A DNA stretch of 38,457 nt from an uncultured Ruminococcus sp. (GCA_905234015.1 CAJOFK010000007.1:1-38457), one strand, 5' to 3'; shown: positions 7,853 through 15,974, numbered from the stretch's first letter. The notes: generated by a model from the sequence alone, not told the origin. Program-made: numbers and translations.

Positions 7853-8338
7853 TTAAACCGAGCCCTTGCCCTTATCTATGGCGATAGTGCCGGTTCTTAC
7901 TATTTCACGGATACCATACGGTTTTAAAAGGTCTATAAGCGTTGAGATTTTCTCGACTGTTTCGCAGAATTCGAGAGTAATCGTGCTTACTGCTACGTCT
8001 ACGACCTTTGCGCTCATAAGCTCGGCTATTTTAATAACCTCAAAGCGCTTAGCAGCCGCGCAGTGAACCTTTATAAGACACAGCTCACGGCTTATAAACT
8101 CGCCGTCGATAAGCCTCTTTACCTTGATAACGGGTATAAGCTTATTGAGCTGTTTTTCAAGCTGTTCAACAACATATTCGTCGCCGTCAGCGACTATTGT
8201 AATTCTTGAAACCGTCGGGTCGGCGGTAACTCCTACCGCGAGCGAGTCGATGTTGAAGCCTCTGCGTGAGAAAAGCCCCGAAACCTTAGAGAGTACGCCC
8301 GCCTGGTTTTCTACTAATACGGATAAAGTATATTTCAT
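7853..8338 (-). CDS. ilvN: Acetolactate synthase small (regulatory) subunit
   Basis: A 161-residue regulatory subunit of acetohydroxyacid synthase. Residues 1-75 form an ACT domain (SVLVENQAGVLSKVSGLFSR, then RGFNIDSLAVG) that binds valine for feedback control. Residues ~80-155 form the second ALS_ss_C domain (ELCLIKVHCAAAKRFEVIKI). Length is standard for Firmicutes. The gene follows ilvB by eight bases, so the subunits are probably translated in a coupled way. Confidence 0.96.
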   Translation of the reverse strand: MKYTLSVLVENQAGVLSKVSGLFSRRGFNIDSLAVGVTADPTVSRITIVADGDEYVVEQLEKQLNKLIPVIKVKRLIDGEFISRELCLIKVHCAAAKRFEVIKIAELMSAKVVDVAVSTITLEFCETVEKISTLIDLLKPYGIREIVRTGTIAIDKGKGSV

Positions 8339-8346
8339 AGCTTACC

Positions 8347-9975
8347 TCACAGTATCGACGGAGTGTCGGGATGAACCTGACATACGAGCACGAAGGGCTT
8401 TTCGCTCTCGACGATTTTTCCTATGTATTTTTCGGCATCCTCGTTCGAGCTTACCTCGGCGCTGTCGATTCCGTACGCCTTGGCGAGAGCTACGATATCG
8501 GGGGAGTCGTTGAGAACCGTCATAGAATGTCTGCCCTCGTAAAGGTTATCCTGAAGCTCTCTTACCATACCTAAGCGGTAGTTTCTCATAACGATGATTT
8601 TTATGTTGAGATTATTCTGAACGATAGTTGAAAGCTCGTTTAAGCTCATCTGGAAGCTGCCGTCGCCGCATACTACTACGACGTCGCGCTTTTTAAGCCC
8701 GAGCTTAGCGCCTATTGCGCAGGGTATAGAGTAGCCCATAGTTCCCATACCGCCGGTCGTAAAGAAACGTCCCTCGCGGATACGGAAGTTGTTTGCGCAC
8801 CATATCTGGTTCTGGCCTACATCGGCGCAGAGAATGGCCTTGCTTTTAAGCATAGAGCTTAATTTTCCGATTAAGGTTCTCGGCTCAACGTAACCGTCGA
8901 AGGTCGAGATTTTGCTCTGATAATGAGCCTTTAAGTCCTTAACCTGAGCGTCCCACTCGTCGTCGATATGGTAGCCGTCGATATTTTCGATAAGATTCTT
9001 CATAACGTGGTTCATATCTCCGACAATCGGGATATCAACCTTTACGTTCTTGCCGATTTCGGCGGGGTCGATGTCGATATGAATAATCTTGGTTGTATTT
9101 TCGCTCATCTGGTCGGGAGCCGCTATAGCGCGGTCGCCGAGCCTTGCTCCGCATACAATCGCGAGGTCGGTTGTGTGGAGAGCCTTATTGGCGCACTGCC
9201 TGCCGTGAGTTCCGAGCATTCCGAGATACAGCGGATGGTCGCTCGGCATAACGCCTATACCCATCATAGTTGAGAGCACGGGAATCTGAGTCATCTCGGC
9301 GAATTTCTGTAATTTTAATTTAGCTCCCGAGCTAAGTACGCCGCCGCCTGATACGATTATCGGGCGTTTCGATTTTTTAATAAGCTCTATAGCTCTTTTA
9401 ACCTGAATGATATGACCCTTTGTGTTTGGCTTATAGCTTTTTATTTCAACCGTTTCGGGATACTCGAAGCTTTCGATTGAGTTGAGCTGAATATCAATCG
9501 GAACGTCAATCAGCACAGGTCCCGGACGTCCGGTGGAGGCGATATGAAACGCTTCCTTAAAAATACGCGGTAAATCCGCGGTTTTCTTAACAAGATAGCC
9601 GTGCTTGGTAAAGGGTTCGCAGGCTCCGGTTATATCGGCTTCCTGGAAGCTGTCGCTGCCGAGTAAGTCCAAACGCACCTGACCGGTAATCGCTATCATC
9701 GGAATCGAATCCATATACGCCGTAGCTATACCCGTAATAAGGTTTGTGGCTCCCGGTCCCGAGGTCGCGACGCATACGCCGGGCTTCATTTTAGCGCGCG
9801 CGTAACCGCTTGCAGCGTGCGCGGCGTTCTGTTCCTGACGGACGAGTACGCTGTTTATATCGGAATCATATACGGAATCGTAAAACGGACATATGGTAGC
9901 GCCCGGATAGCCGAAGATAGTATCTACGCCCTCAGCCTGCAAGCATTTTACCATTATATCTGCTCCGGTTATCAT
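8347..9975 (-). CDS. ilvB: Acetolactate synthase large (catalytic) subunit, biosynthetic
   Basis: A 542-residue thiamine-diphosphate enzyme that condenses pyruvate with pyruvate or 2-oxobutyrate, the first common step of branched-chain amino acid synthesis. The N-terminal PYR domain has the catalytic Glu in VRQEQNAAHAASGYAR near residues 44-59. The central FAD-binding-type domain spans about 190-330. The C-terminal PP domain has the ThDP motif GDGSFQMSLNEL near 437-448, continuing to MRNYRLGMVRE. Pairing with an ACT-domain small subunit and ilvC marks it as the anabolic enzyme rather than the catabolic AlsS. The start is preceded by a weak AAAGGGTG site. A strong promoter sits 54 bases upstream. 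Confidence 0.96.
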   Translation of the reverse strand: MITGADIMVKCLQAEGVDTIFGYPGATICPFYDSVYDSDINSVLVRQEQNAAHAASGYARAKMKPGVCVATSGPGATNLITGIATAYMDSIPMIAITGQVRLDLLGSDSFQEADITGACEPFTKHGYLVKKTADLPRIFKEAFHIASTGRPGPVLIDVPIDIQLNSIESFEYPETVEIKSYKPNTKGHIIQVKRAIELIKKSKRPIIVSGGGVLSSGAKLKLQKFAEMTQIPVLSTMMGIGVMPSDHPLYLGMLGTHGRQCANKALHTTDLAIVCGARLGDRAIAAPDQMSENTTKIIHIDIDPAEIGKNVKVDIPIVGDMNHVMKNLIENIDGYHIDDEWDAQVKDLKAHYQSKISTFDGYVEPRTLIGKLSSMLKSKAILCADVGQNQIWCANNFRIREGRFFTTGGMGTMGYSIPCAIGAKLGLKKRDVVVVCGDGSFQMSLNELSTIVQNNLNIKIIVMRNYRLGMVRELQDNLYEGRHSMTVLNDSPDIVALAKAYGIDSAEVSSNEDAEKYIGKIVESEKPFVLVCQVHPDTPSIL

Positions 9976-10028
9976 AGATATTTCACCCTTTAATCATACT
10001 TTCGGATATTAATCCAACATTAAACTAC

Positions 10029-10057
10029 ATTATAATACAATTACTTAAAAATGTAAA
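10029..10057 (-). promoter_or_regulatory. Sigma-A promoter of ilvBNC
   Basis: On the minus strand TTTACA (10052-10057) and a perfect TATAAT (10029-10034) are separated by 17 bases. The leader to ilvB is only about 50 bases long. I see no T-box, leader peptide or attenuator hairpin, so control is probably at initiation or by IlvN feedback. Confidence 0.8.
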
Positions 10058-10099
10058 GTTTTTTATTTTTCTTCGTCTATCGTGAAATATTATTGTCCT

Positions 10100-10186
10100 C
10101 GTCTATCGTGGAAGTTCCTGTCATAAATTCATTTCCCCCGAACGTTAGTGCCCTGTGAAGTTTTGGATACTTGGGATACGTTTTGC
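10100..10186. repeat. Dispersed ~85-bp repeat, copy 1
   Basis: The word GCCCTGTGAAGTTTTGGATA, continuing to CTTGGGATACGTTTTGC (10150-10186), and the preceding GGAAGTTCCTGTCATAAATT region match the reverse complement of 15857-15949. The two copies flank different operons about 5.7 kb apart and lie in opposite orientation. Confidence 0.75.
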
Positions 10187-10343
10187 GAAGCAGTTCTCGG
10201 TTCTCAGTTCTCAGCAATTGTTACTATAATATTGTAGGGAACGAGTCCCACCCGCGAGCCGCCGGGGAGCCCCCGGAGAAAAATCCGCCTTTGGAAAGGT
10301 TTAATATATAGAAAGCCTTGATAAACGGCGGAAGTAAACCTTT

Positions 10344-10483
10344 GCACCGTAGGGAACAGGTTATTCCCCTGTTAGGGGAAATGTCGCGAAGCGACAAAAG
10401 GGTTGCCGTTCCTGCTTAAGGAACCACCCTGTTCCGAGCCGAGGTAACCTTTATCGGCGAGGTTCCCTTCCGCGGGAGCGGAA
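10344..10483. repeat. Right arm of the long dispersed inverted repeat
   Basis: Reverse complement of 1750-1885, with identical long blocks such as AAATGTCGCGAAGCGACAAA and GTTGCCGTTCCTGCTTAAGG. Between the arms lie about 8.5 kb holding the hydrogenase-like cluster (most of it), the broken BspA-like gene and ilvBNC. Confidence 0.75.
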
Positions 10484-10729
10484 CAGTATTGTCATCCTGA
10501 GTGAAGCGCGTATTAATATGGTCGGGAACGGTTGTATTGTATTTAGCCACGCTGTCTGCCCGACCTACAGACTAGCCACCAGCCACTAGCCACTGTCACT
10601 AAGAAGGAGATTCTTCGACTACAAGCCCAAAATATAGTCGCCTCGTTTCGCCCTTGGAGCGGGCTCGGGATTAAAAAAGGGAAGATAACGCTGATAATAA
10701 ATCAACCTACCTTCCCGAACTTTTTTCTG

Positions 10730-12820
10730 TTAACTTTTAACTTTCAATATCCTCGTTGCCCAGAGTACGCACAGCATACATACTCCCGTGTCGGCGAGTA
10801 CACTCATCCAGATTGCCGCTAACCCGAAGAACGCGAGTATTATAACGAGCGCCTTTACAGTCAGCGCAAAAATGATGTTGGATTTTGCGGTGTTTACGGT
10901 TTTTTTGGCGAGCTTAACCGCGCGGGGGAGCGCCTTAAGATTTCCCGAGGTCAGCACCGCGTCAGCCGAGGCAATCGCCGCCTCGCTGCCGAGCCCCATC
11001 GCGAATCCGCAGTCCGCCGCTGTTATTACGGGAGCGTCGTTTATTCCGTCGCCTATAAAGCATACGCTCTTGCTGCTCTTTTTAAGCTCGTTAACCGTAT
11101 TGAGCTTATCCTCGGGTTTAAGCTGTGCCTTATAGGACGTAAGCTCTTTTATGTTTTTGCTTAAATTTTCGGCGTTTCGTTCGCTGTCGCCCGTGAGCAT
11201 AATAAGCTTTTTGAAGCCGAGTGATTTCAGGTCGCTTAATACGCCGCCTGCTTCGGCTCTTACCTTGTCTTTAAGTACGAACGCGCCGATTACTTCGCCG
11301 TCATATACGAGGTACGCGTCAGCCTTAACTTCGGGAGCGTTCTTTAACTCACGGATTCCGACGCAGCTTATCGGCTTTCCGTTGTATACGGCGTTTACTC
11401 CGCCGCCTGATTTCTCGCCGAAGCTGTCCATCTTAAGAAGCTCGCCCGTGTATGACGAGGATATTGCCCGGGCAATAGGGTGGGAGGAGTTTTTCTCTAA
11501 GCTCGCCGCCATTGCGAGTAATTCTACTTCACTATAATTCTTAAAAGGAATTATTTTCTCTATCGTAAGCTCGCCCTCGGTTAGCGTTCCTGTTTTATCG
11601 AATACCATTGTATCAGCTTTCGCGAGAGCCTCGAGGTATTTTCCGCCCTTAAAGAGCACCCCGAGCTTAGACGCCGCGCCGATTCCCGAGTAGTAGGAGA
11701 GAGGTATCGAAATAACGATGGCGCAGGGGCAGGAGGCTACAAGACACACGAGCCCCCTGTAAATCCATTCACTCAAATTCCCGGCGAATATCGGCGGAAT
11801 AAACGCAATCGCGAGCGAGATGAAAATTACTACGGGTGTATATACCGAAGCGAATTTCGTAATAAGCTTTTCGTTTTTACTCTTAGTGACCGAGGCGTCC
11901 TCGACGAGCTTTATAATCCTGCTCGCGGTACTGTCGGTGTAGAGCTTAGTCGTTTTAGCTTTAATGAGGTTTTCGCCGTTTACCATACCGCTTAAAAGTG
12001 CGGCGCCTTCTTCCGCGTAAAGCGGTATACTCTCGCCGGTAATCGCAGAGGTGTCAACGTTGCTTTTCCCCTCGGTTATAACGCAGTCGAGCGGAACCCG
12101 TGAAAACGGCTTGATTATAATTTCCGTGCCGATTTGCACGTCTCCGGCGGGAACGGTTTTTTCCGTATTGTTTTCATAAATTACCGCTTCGTCAGCCTGA
12201 ATGTTCGCAAGCTTTTCAATGCTCCTGCGCGAGCTTTCGACCGCCTTATCCTCAAGCAGCTCTCCGATTCCGAAAAGTATCGTTACCATCGCGCCCTCGA
12301 CGAATTGCCCGAGACAGAACGCCGCGATTACCGCAACCGTCATAAGCGTCGTTTCGTCAATACGCAGCTTAAAAACCGACTTTACTCCGGAGATAAATAC
12401 CTTATAACCGGACATAACTATAGCCGCCGCGCCGAGTATTGCCACGGCGATTTCGTTTATCTTAAAGATGTCGAGTATCAGCGCCGCAACCGCTACGGCA
12501 ATTGCAGCGAATAATAATATTGTTTCAATCTTTATTTTTTTCTTATGCTCGTGAGAATGAGATTCCCCGTCGTGATGGTGGTGATGAGTAGGGGAGGAGT
12601 TCTTTTCATCAAAGCTGACCTCAACGCCGTCCTCAACGCTGTCGGTAATTTTCTGAACCTTTTCAAGAATTTTATCATCCTCACAATGGTCGAAGTACAG
12701 CGATTTTGTTGCAAAAACGAGGCTTACTTCCTCAAAGCCCTCGGTTTCTGTAACCGCTTTTTCAACTTTTGCCGCGCAGTTCGCGCAGTCGAGCCCGTTC
12801 ATAATCAGTTTGTATTTCAT
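10730..12820 (-). CDS. Heavy-metal P1B-type ATPase (Zn/Cd exporter)
   Basis: A 696-residue P1B ATPase that pumps a divalent soft metal, probably Zn2+ or Cd2+, out of the cell. Residues 1-70 form an HMA domain with the metal motif GLDCANC (C12, C15). A His-rich linker follows at 79-92. The membrane metal site is SCPCAIV with C364 and C366. Other core motifs are TGES at 261-264, DKTGT with the phosphorylated Asp at 408-412, SSHP at 445-448, and GDGINDAP at 590-597. D677 in the last membrane segment (SVLADTG) matches the conserved Asp of ZntA/CadA-type pumps, not copper pumps. An SmtB-type repressor lies upstream on the same strand, 223 bases away, with a repeat element between. The group could be named zntA or cadA; which metal it prefers cannot be decided here. 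Confidence 0.94.
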   Translation of the reverse strand: MKYKLIMNGLDCANCAAKVEKAVTETEGFEEVSLVFATKSLYFDHCEDDKILEKVQKITDSVEDGVEVSFDEKNSSPTHHHHHDGESHSHEHKKKIKIETILLFAAIAVAVAALILDIFKINEIAVAILGAAAIVMSGYKVFISGVKSVFKLRIDETTLMTVAVIAAFCLGQFVEGAMVTILFGIGELLEDKAVESSRRSIEKLANIQADEAVIYENNTEKTVPAGDVQIGTEIIIKPFSRVPLDCVITEGKSNVDTSAITGESIPLYAEEGAALLSGMVNGENLIKAKTTKLYTDSTASRIIKLVEDASVTKSKNEKLITKFASVYTPVVIFISLAIAFIPPIFAGNLSEWIYRGLVCLVASCPCAIVISIPLSYYSGIGAASKLGVLFKGGKYLEALAKADTMVFDKTGTLTEGELTIEKIIPFKNYSEVELLAMAASLEKNSSHPIARAISSSYTGELLKMDSFGEKSGGGVNAVYNGKPISCVGIRELKNAPEVKADAYLVYDGEVIGAFVLKDKVRAEAGGVLSDLKSLGFKKLIMLTGDSERNAENLSKNIKELTSYKAQLKPEDKLNTVNELKKSSKSVCFIGDGINDAPVITAADCGFAMGLGSEAAIASADAVLTSGNLKALPRAVKLAKKTVNTAKSNIIFALTVKALVIILAFFGLAAIWMSVLADTGVCMLCVLWATRILKVKS

Positions 12821-12849
12821 AATATCCTCCGGATTAGTGGTTGGTGTTT

Positions 12850-12993
12850 GTCATCCTGAGTGGAGCTTATTGGCTGTCGGGAGCGGTTGTATTAAATTCG
12901 GCCGCGCTGACTTCACGACCTACATACTTCCCGCTTCCCACTCCCTACTTCCTGCTTTTAGGAAGGAGATTCTGCGGCACCGCTCAGAATGAC
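12850..12993. repeat. GTCATYCTGAG...CTCAGAATGAC composite element
   Basis: The element begins GTCATCCTGAGTGG and ends CCGCTCAGAATGAC, so its ends are imperfect inverted repeats. The body has GGCTGTCGGGAGCGGTTGTA, a CCGCGCTGACTTC block, and CTTTTAGGAAGGAGATTCTG. A close copy sits at 15659-15779. A second shorter CCGCTCAAGATGAC end follows directly (13000-13014). Confidence 0.8.
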
Positions 12994-13043
12994 AAACAAG
13001 CCGCTCAAGATGACAATCTGCATTTTCAATTTTCAATTATCAA

Positions 13044-13340
13044 TTATTCAAGAACGTGGTCAAGTCCCATTTCTATAATCTTCTTGACGTGGTCGTCGTC
13101 AAGACTGTAGTAAATCTGTTTTCCCTCGCGGCGGACTTTTACGAGCTTGTTGGTGCGCAGTACCCGTAGCTGGTGGGAGATAGTGCTCTGCTCCATATTA
13201 AGCGTCTCCGCGATATCGCCGACGGAATGTTCATCCTCGAACAGCGTGTACATTATCCTCAGTCTCGTTGAATCGCCGAAAACCTTAAATAAGTCGGCGA
13301 GCTCAAACAGTATTTCCCCTTCGGGTATTTTATCAGTCAT
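13044..13340 (-). CDS. ArsR/SmtB-family metal-sensing repressor
   Basis: A 98-residue winged-helix repressor that should release DNA when it binds Zn2+ or a related metal. The helix-turn-helix is SVGDIAETLNMEQSTISHQL near residues 39-58, followed by the wing KVRREGKQIYYSL. The C-terminal helix carries D82, H84, H95 and E98, an exact D-x-H-x10-H-x2-E arrangement as in the alpha-5 zinc site of SmtB. E98 is the last residue. No Cys pair of the ArsR alpha-3 type is present. It lies upstream of the P1B ATPase and downstream of a matching 12-2-12 operator, so it very likely represses itself and the pump. Confidence 0.94.
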   Translation of the reverse strand: MTDKIPEGEILFELADLFKVFGDSTRLRIMYTLFEDEHSVGDIAETLNMEQSTISHQLRVLRTNKLVKVRREGKQIYYSLDDDHVKKIIEMGLDHVLE

Positions 13341-13370
13341 AGCTTATTGCTCCTTTTGAATTTATGCTTG

Positions 13371-13396
13371 AACATATGAATAACTGTTCATATGTT
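13371..13396. promoter_or_regulatory. SmtB/ArsR 12-2-12 operator
   Basis: AACATATGAATA, a two-base centre AC, then TGTTCATATGTT; 11 of 12 positions are symmetrical. The layout matches the known smtA operator with TGAAYA-N2-TRTTCA. It lies at the expected transcription start of the repressor gene. Confidence 0.88.
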
Positions 13397-13402
13397 AATT
13401 TG

Positions 13403-13431
13403 ATTATATCATTGTATTATGTAGAAGTCAA
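13403..13431 (-). promoter_or_regulatory. Sigma-A promoter of the ArsR-family gene
   Basis: On minus, TTGACT (13426-13431), 17 bases, TATAAT (13403-13408). The -10 box is six bases from the edge of the 12-2-12 operator, so a bound repressor would block initiation. Confidence 0.85.
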
Positions 13432-13516
13432 GATAAAAAGTCAAAAAATTTAATTTAGTGAGAATAAATGAGATTAAGCGAGAATAAGGGAGAATAGCTC
13501 TATGAAAACGTAATAA

Positions 13517-13549
13517 TTTGACTTTTGCTGACTTTGACTTTCTCTGACT
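13517..13549. promoter_or_regulatory. CtsR heptad boxes upstream of and over the -35
   Basis: TTTGACT (13517), GCTGACT (13527), TTTGACT (13533) and TCTGACT (13543) are TTTGACY-type heptads in minus orientation. Two pairs each have a 3-base gap. This is the tandem heptad layout of CtsR operators. They overlap the -35 region of the ctsR promoter. Confidence 0.8.
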
Positions 13550-13562
13550 TTCGTTCTATAAT
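13534..13562 (+). promoter_or_regulatory. Sigma-A promoter of the ctsR operon
   Basis: TTGACT (13534-13539), 17 bases, TATAAT (13557-13562). It is embedded between CtsR boxes on both sides. Confidence 0.88.
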
Positions 13563-13574
13563 CAAATCATCAAA

Positions 13575-13591
13575 GGTCAAGGAAAGTCAAA
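13575..13591 (+). promoter_or_regulatory. CtsR operator downstream of the -10
   Basis: GGTCAAGGAAAGTCAAA is a direct repeat of two heptads with a 3-base spacer, close to the CtsR consensus GGTCAAANANAGGTCAAA. It lies near the expected transcription start and agrees with autoregulation by CtsR. Confidence 0.88.
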
Positions 13592-13630
13592 AACAAAAGG
13601 ATTTCCTTACCGATAGGAGATGATTAAAAA

Positions 13631-14086
13631 ATGCGTATGAGTGATTTAGTAGCGCAGCATATTCTCGCTATGCTCGATGAACAGAACGGTAACGCCGAGA
13701 TAAGGCGCAACGAGCTCGCTAACGACTTAGGCTGTGTACCGAGCCAGATAAACTATGTAATAACCTCGCGCTTCACGCCCGAGCAGGGTTATATAGTTGA
13801 AAGCCGCCGCGGAGGCGGAGGATATATCCGGATTACGAGAGTGAATATGGATAAAAGTTCCGCTGTTATGCATATAGTTAATTCAATAGGCGATACGCTC
13901 GATAAGGCAACCGCCGAGATTATGATTAAAAATATGTACAGCCAGTCAATAATAGATTTACCGACCGCGAGACTTCTCGCTTCGGCGCTTTCCGAGAGGG
14001 TGTTTAAGGAAATCCCTCAGAATATTAAGGATATATTAAGAGCGAGACTTTTTAAGAATATGCTTTTAAGCATAATTCAGAATTAA
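13631..14086 (+). CDS. ctsR: Heat-shock repressor CtsR
   Basis: A 151-residue class III heat-shock repressor. Residues ~5-70 form the winged helix-turn-helix (RNELANDLGCVPSQINYVIT), with the tetraglycine wing RRGGGGYIRI at 59-68; in characterised CtsR this glycine loop senses heat and the adjacent Arg is a McsB target. Residues ~75-150 form the C-terminal dimer domain. The start follows a TAGGAGATGATT site. Three CtsR operators surround its promoter, and mcsA, mcsB and clpC follow, giving the classical Firmicutes operon. Confidence 0.96.
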   Translation: MRMSDLVAQHILAMLDEQNGNAEIRRNELANDLGCVPSQINYVITSRFTPEQGYIVESRRGGGGYIRITRVNMDKSSAVMHIVNSIGDTLDKATAEIMIKNMYSQSIIDLPTARLLASALSERVFKEIPQNIKDILRARLFKNMLLSIIQN

Positions 14087-14116
14087 CATTTAAAATTAGG
14101 TTTGGGAGTTGATATT

Positions 14117-14653
14117 ATGAAATGTCAGAAATGTAATAAGAACGAAGCTAATACTCACGTTAAGCGCGTGATAAACGGAGAGTTTGAGGAATATCATCTC
14201 TGCAGTGACTGTGCTAAGGAAATGGGTTACGGCAACGCGTTCTCGGGCTTCGGCTCCGGCTTTGCGGACAGCTTTAACTCACTTTTCGGAAGCTTCTTTG
14301 AGAACGCTCTCCCCGCAAGAACTCAGGCAACACGCTGTGAGACCTGCGGCACCTCGTATAACGATATCGCCTCTACCGGTATGGTAGGCTGCGCCGACTG
14401 CTACGAGGTATTTGCCGACAGACTCCTGCCGACTATCCGCCGTGTTCACGGAAACACAACCCACTGCGGTAAAAACAGCCCCGCCTTCAGGAAAAAAAGG
14501 CTTGAAGAAAATAAGGAAATAGAGGTTAAAGAGGAAGTAAGCGAGCTCGATAAGCTTAAGGCTGAGCTTGACGAAGCCGTTAAGAATCAGGAATTTGAGA
14601 AAGCCGCTATGCTTCGCGACGAAATTAAGGAAAAGGAGAGCAACAATGAGTAA
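14117..14653 (+). CDS. mcsA: McsA, activator of protein-arginine kinase McsB
   Basis: A 178-residue zinc protein. I chose ATG 14117, eight bases after GGGAG, rather than the in-frame TTG at 14102. Paired cysteines occur in KCQKCNKN, CSDCAKE, CETCGTSY and CADCYE, consistent with two zinc-binding knots. The C-terminus carries a UVR motif (KLKAELDEAVKNQEFEKAA), the helical hairpin shared with UvrB/UvrC and ClpC. McsA activates McsB and helps deliver arginine-phosphorylated proteins to ClpCP. Its last eight bases overlap the mcsB start. Confidence 0.95.
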   Translation: MKCQKCNKNEANTHVKRVINGEFEEYHLCSDCAKEMGYGNAFSGFGSGFADSFNSLFGSFFENALPARTQATRCETCGTSYNDIASTGMVGCADCYEVFADRLLPTIRRVHGNTTHCGKNSPAFRKKRLEENKEIEVKEEVSELDKLKAELDEAVKNQEFEKAAMLRDEIKEKESNNE

Positions 14654-15635
14654 GGTAGTAATGCAGACGAGAATCCGACTCGCGAGAAACTTAAAAAAAT
14701 ATCCTTTTCCCTGCAGACTTAATACAGCAGGAAAAACCGAGGTCGCCGAGATTATAATCGACGCGGTTAAAAATTCAAATTCACCGCTCAGCAAGGAGCT
14801 TGATGTTCTTTATGTTAAGGACTTAACCGAGGCTCAGAGAATCTCGCTCGTAGAGCAGCACCTCGCGAGCCCGGAGTTTATAAGCGATTCCGCAGGACGT
14901 GCGCTGATTCTCTCTAAGGACAGGACTATGAGCATTATGCTCAACGAGGAGGACCATATCCGCCTTCAGGTTTTAAGGAAGGATTTCAACCTTAAAGAGG
15001 CGTATGATACCGCCGATAAGCTCGATACACTGCTTGACGAGAATCTCGAGTTTGCCTTTGATGAAAAGCTCGGTTATCTTACTCAGTGCCCGACTAACCT
15101 CGGCACGGGTATGAGAGCGTCGGTTATGCTTCATCTTCCGGCGTTGAAGAGCAGTAAGGCGATAAGCCGTATTGCCGGAAACCTCTCTAAGCTCGGGCTT
15201 ACAATCCGCGGAGCTTACGGCGAGGGCACAGAGCCCGAGGGCGCGATGTATCAGCTTTCAAATCAGGTTACTCTCGGTATCTCCGAGGAGGCGGCGGTTG
15301 AGAACCTTAAAAATATCGCGCAGCAGCTCGTAAGTCAGGAGCTTCAGGCTCAGAAGCGTATGAGCGAGAGCCTCGATACTCAGGATAAGCTCTGGCGAAG
15401 CCTCGGAATACTAAGAACCGCTAAGCTTATAAGCTGTAAGGAAGCGCTTGAGCTTCTCTCGAACGTCCGCTTCGGAATTAACAGCGGCGTTATTGACGGG
15501 GTGGAGCTTGAAACCGTAGATAAGCTGATTGAGGATATTCAGCCGGCTACTATGATGGTTAATAAAAACGAGCAGATTTCACCGCGCGACCGCGATATAT
15601 TAAGGGCGGAGATATTGAATGAAGCGCTGCGTTGA
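14646..15635 (+). CDS. mcsB: Protein-arginine kinase McsB
   Basis: A 329-residue arginine kinase of the phosphagen-kinase fold. It phosphorylates arginines on CtsR and misfolded proteins, marking them for ClpCP. The start ATG 14646 overlaps the end of mcsA; longer upstream frames are shadows of mcsA. Visible motifs are TRIRLARNLKKYPFPC at residues 7-22, LNEEDHIRLQ near 98-107, the conserved catalytic-loop segment CPTNLGTGMRASVMLHLPAL near 150-169, and RGAYGEGTEPEGAMYQLSNQ near 188-207. The length is slightly below the usual 340-360. A 339-base repeat-bearing gap separates it from clpC. Confidence 0.95.
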   Translation: MSKVVMQTRIRLARNLKKYPFPCRLNTAGKTEVAEIIIDAVKNSNSPLSKELDVLYVKDLTEAQRISLVEQHLASPEFISDSAGRALILSKDRTMSIMLNEEDHIRLQVLRKDFNLKEAYDTADKLDTLLDENLEFAFDEKLGYLTQCPTNLGTGMRASVMLHLPALKSSKAISRIAGNLSKLGLTIRGAYGEGTEPEGAMYQLSNQVTLGISEEAAVENLKNIAQQLVSQELQAQKRMSESLDTQDKLWRSLGILRTAKLISCKEALELLSNVRFGINSGVIDGVELETVDKLIEDIQPATMMVNKNEQISPRDRDILRAEILNEALR

Positions 15636-15974
15636 AAGTGATAAGCGCTATAGCGCTTGTCATACTGAGTGGAGCTTATTGGCTGTCGGGAGCGGTTGTA
15701 TTATATTCAGCCGCGCTAACTTCCCGCTTCCTGCTTCCTACTTTTAGGAAGGAGATTCTGCGGCACCGCTCAGAATGACTTACCACTAACTACCCACCAG
15801 CCACCAGCCACTAATTTACGACAGGAACTTCCGCGTCTGACGAAGGAAAACAAAAAGCAGAACGTATCCCAAGTATCCAAAACTTCACAGGACACTAAAC
15901 GTACGGGGGATATCACATTTACGATAGGAACGTACACGTCTGACGTGGACACTTCAAAAAAGGAGGAATTTATT
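15636..15974. repeat. Repeats inside the ctsR operon (mcsB-clpC gap)
   Basis: The gap contains a GTCATACTGAG...CTCAGAATGAC element (15659-15779), a short CCACCAGCCACCAGCCACTA run, and the inverted second copy of the ~85-base repeat (15857-15949). No gene and no clear terminator are seen. The clpC ribosome-binding site AGGAGG lies at 15961-15966. Confidence 0.75.

Larger units (their letters stand above)
9976..10729. repeat. Repeat-rich gap between ilvB and the metal ATPase
   Basis: Apart from the ilvB promoter, no gene is seen. From left to right it contains: a CTTCGTCTATCGTG/CTCGTCTATCGTGG doublet and an ~85-base element (10100-10186) that reappears inverted in the mcsB-clpC gap; GTTCTCGGTTCTCAG octamers (about 10192-10215); the right arm of the long inverted repeat (10344-10483); and a composite GTCATCCTGAG...GGTCGGGAACGG...GACCTACAGACTAG module (about 10493-10620). 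Confidence 0.75.

Noticed and set aside
9976..10060. Possible leader peptide or T-box control of ilvBNC
   Set aside because: The transcript leader is about 50 bases long, has no run of Leu/Ile/Val codons, and no GGTGGTACCGCG core.
14279..14794. 171-codon minus-strand frame
   Set aside because: Antisense to mcsA and mcsB, which are unmistakable on the plus strand.
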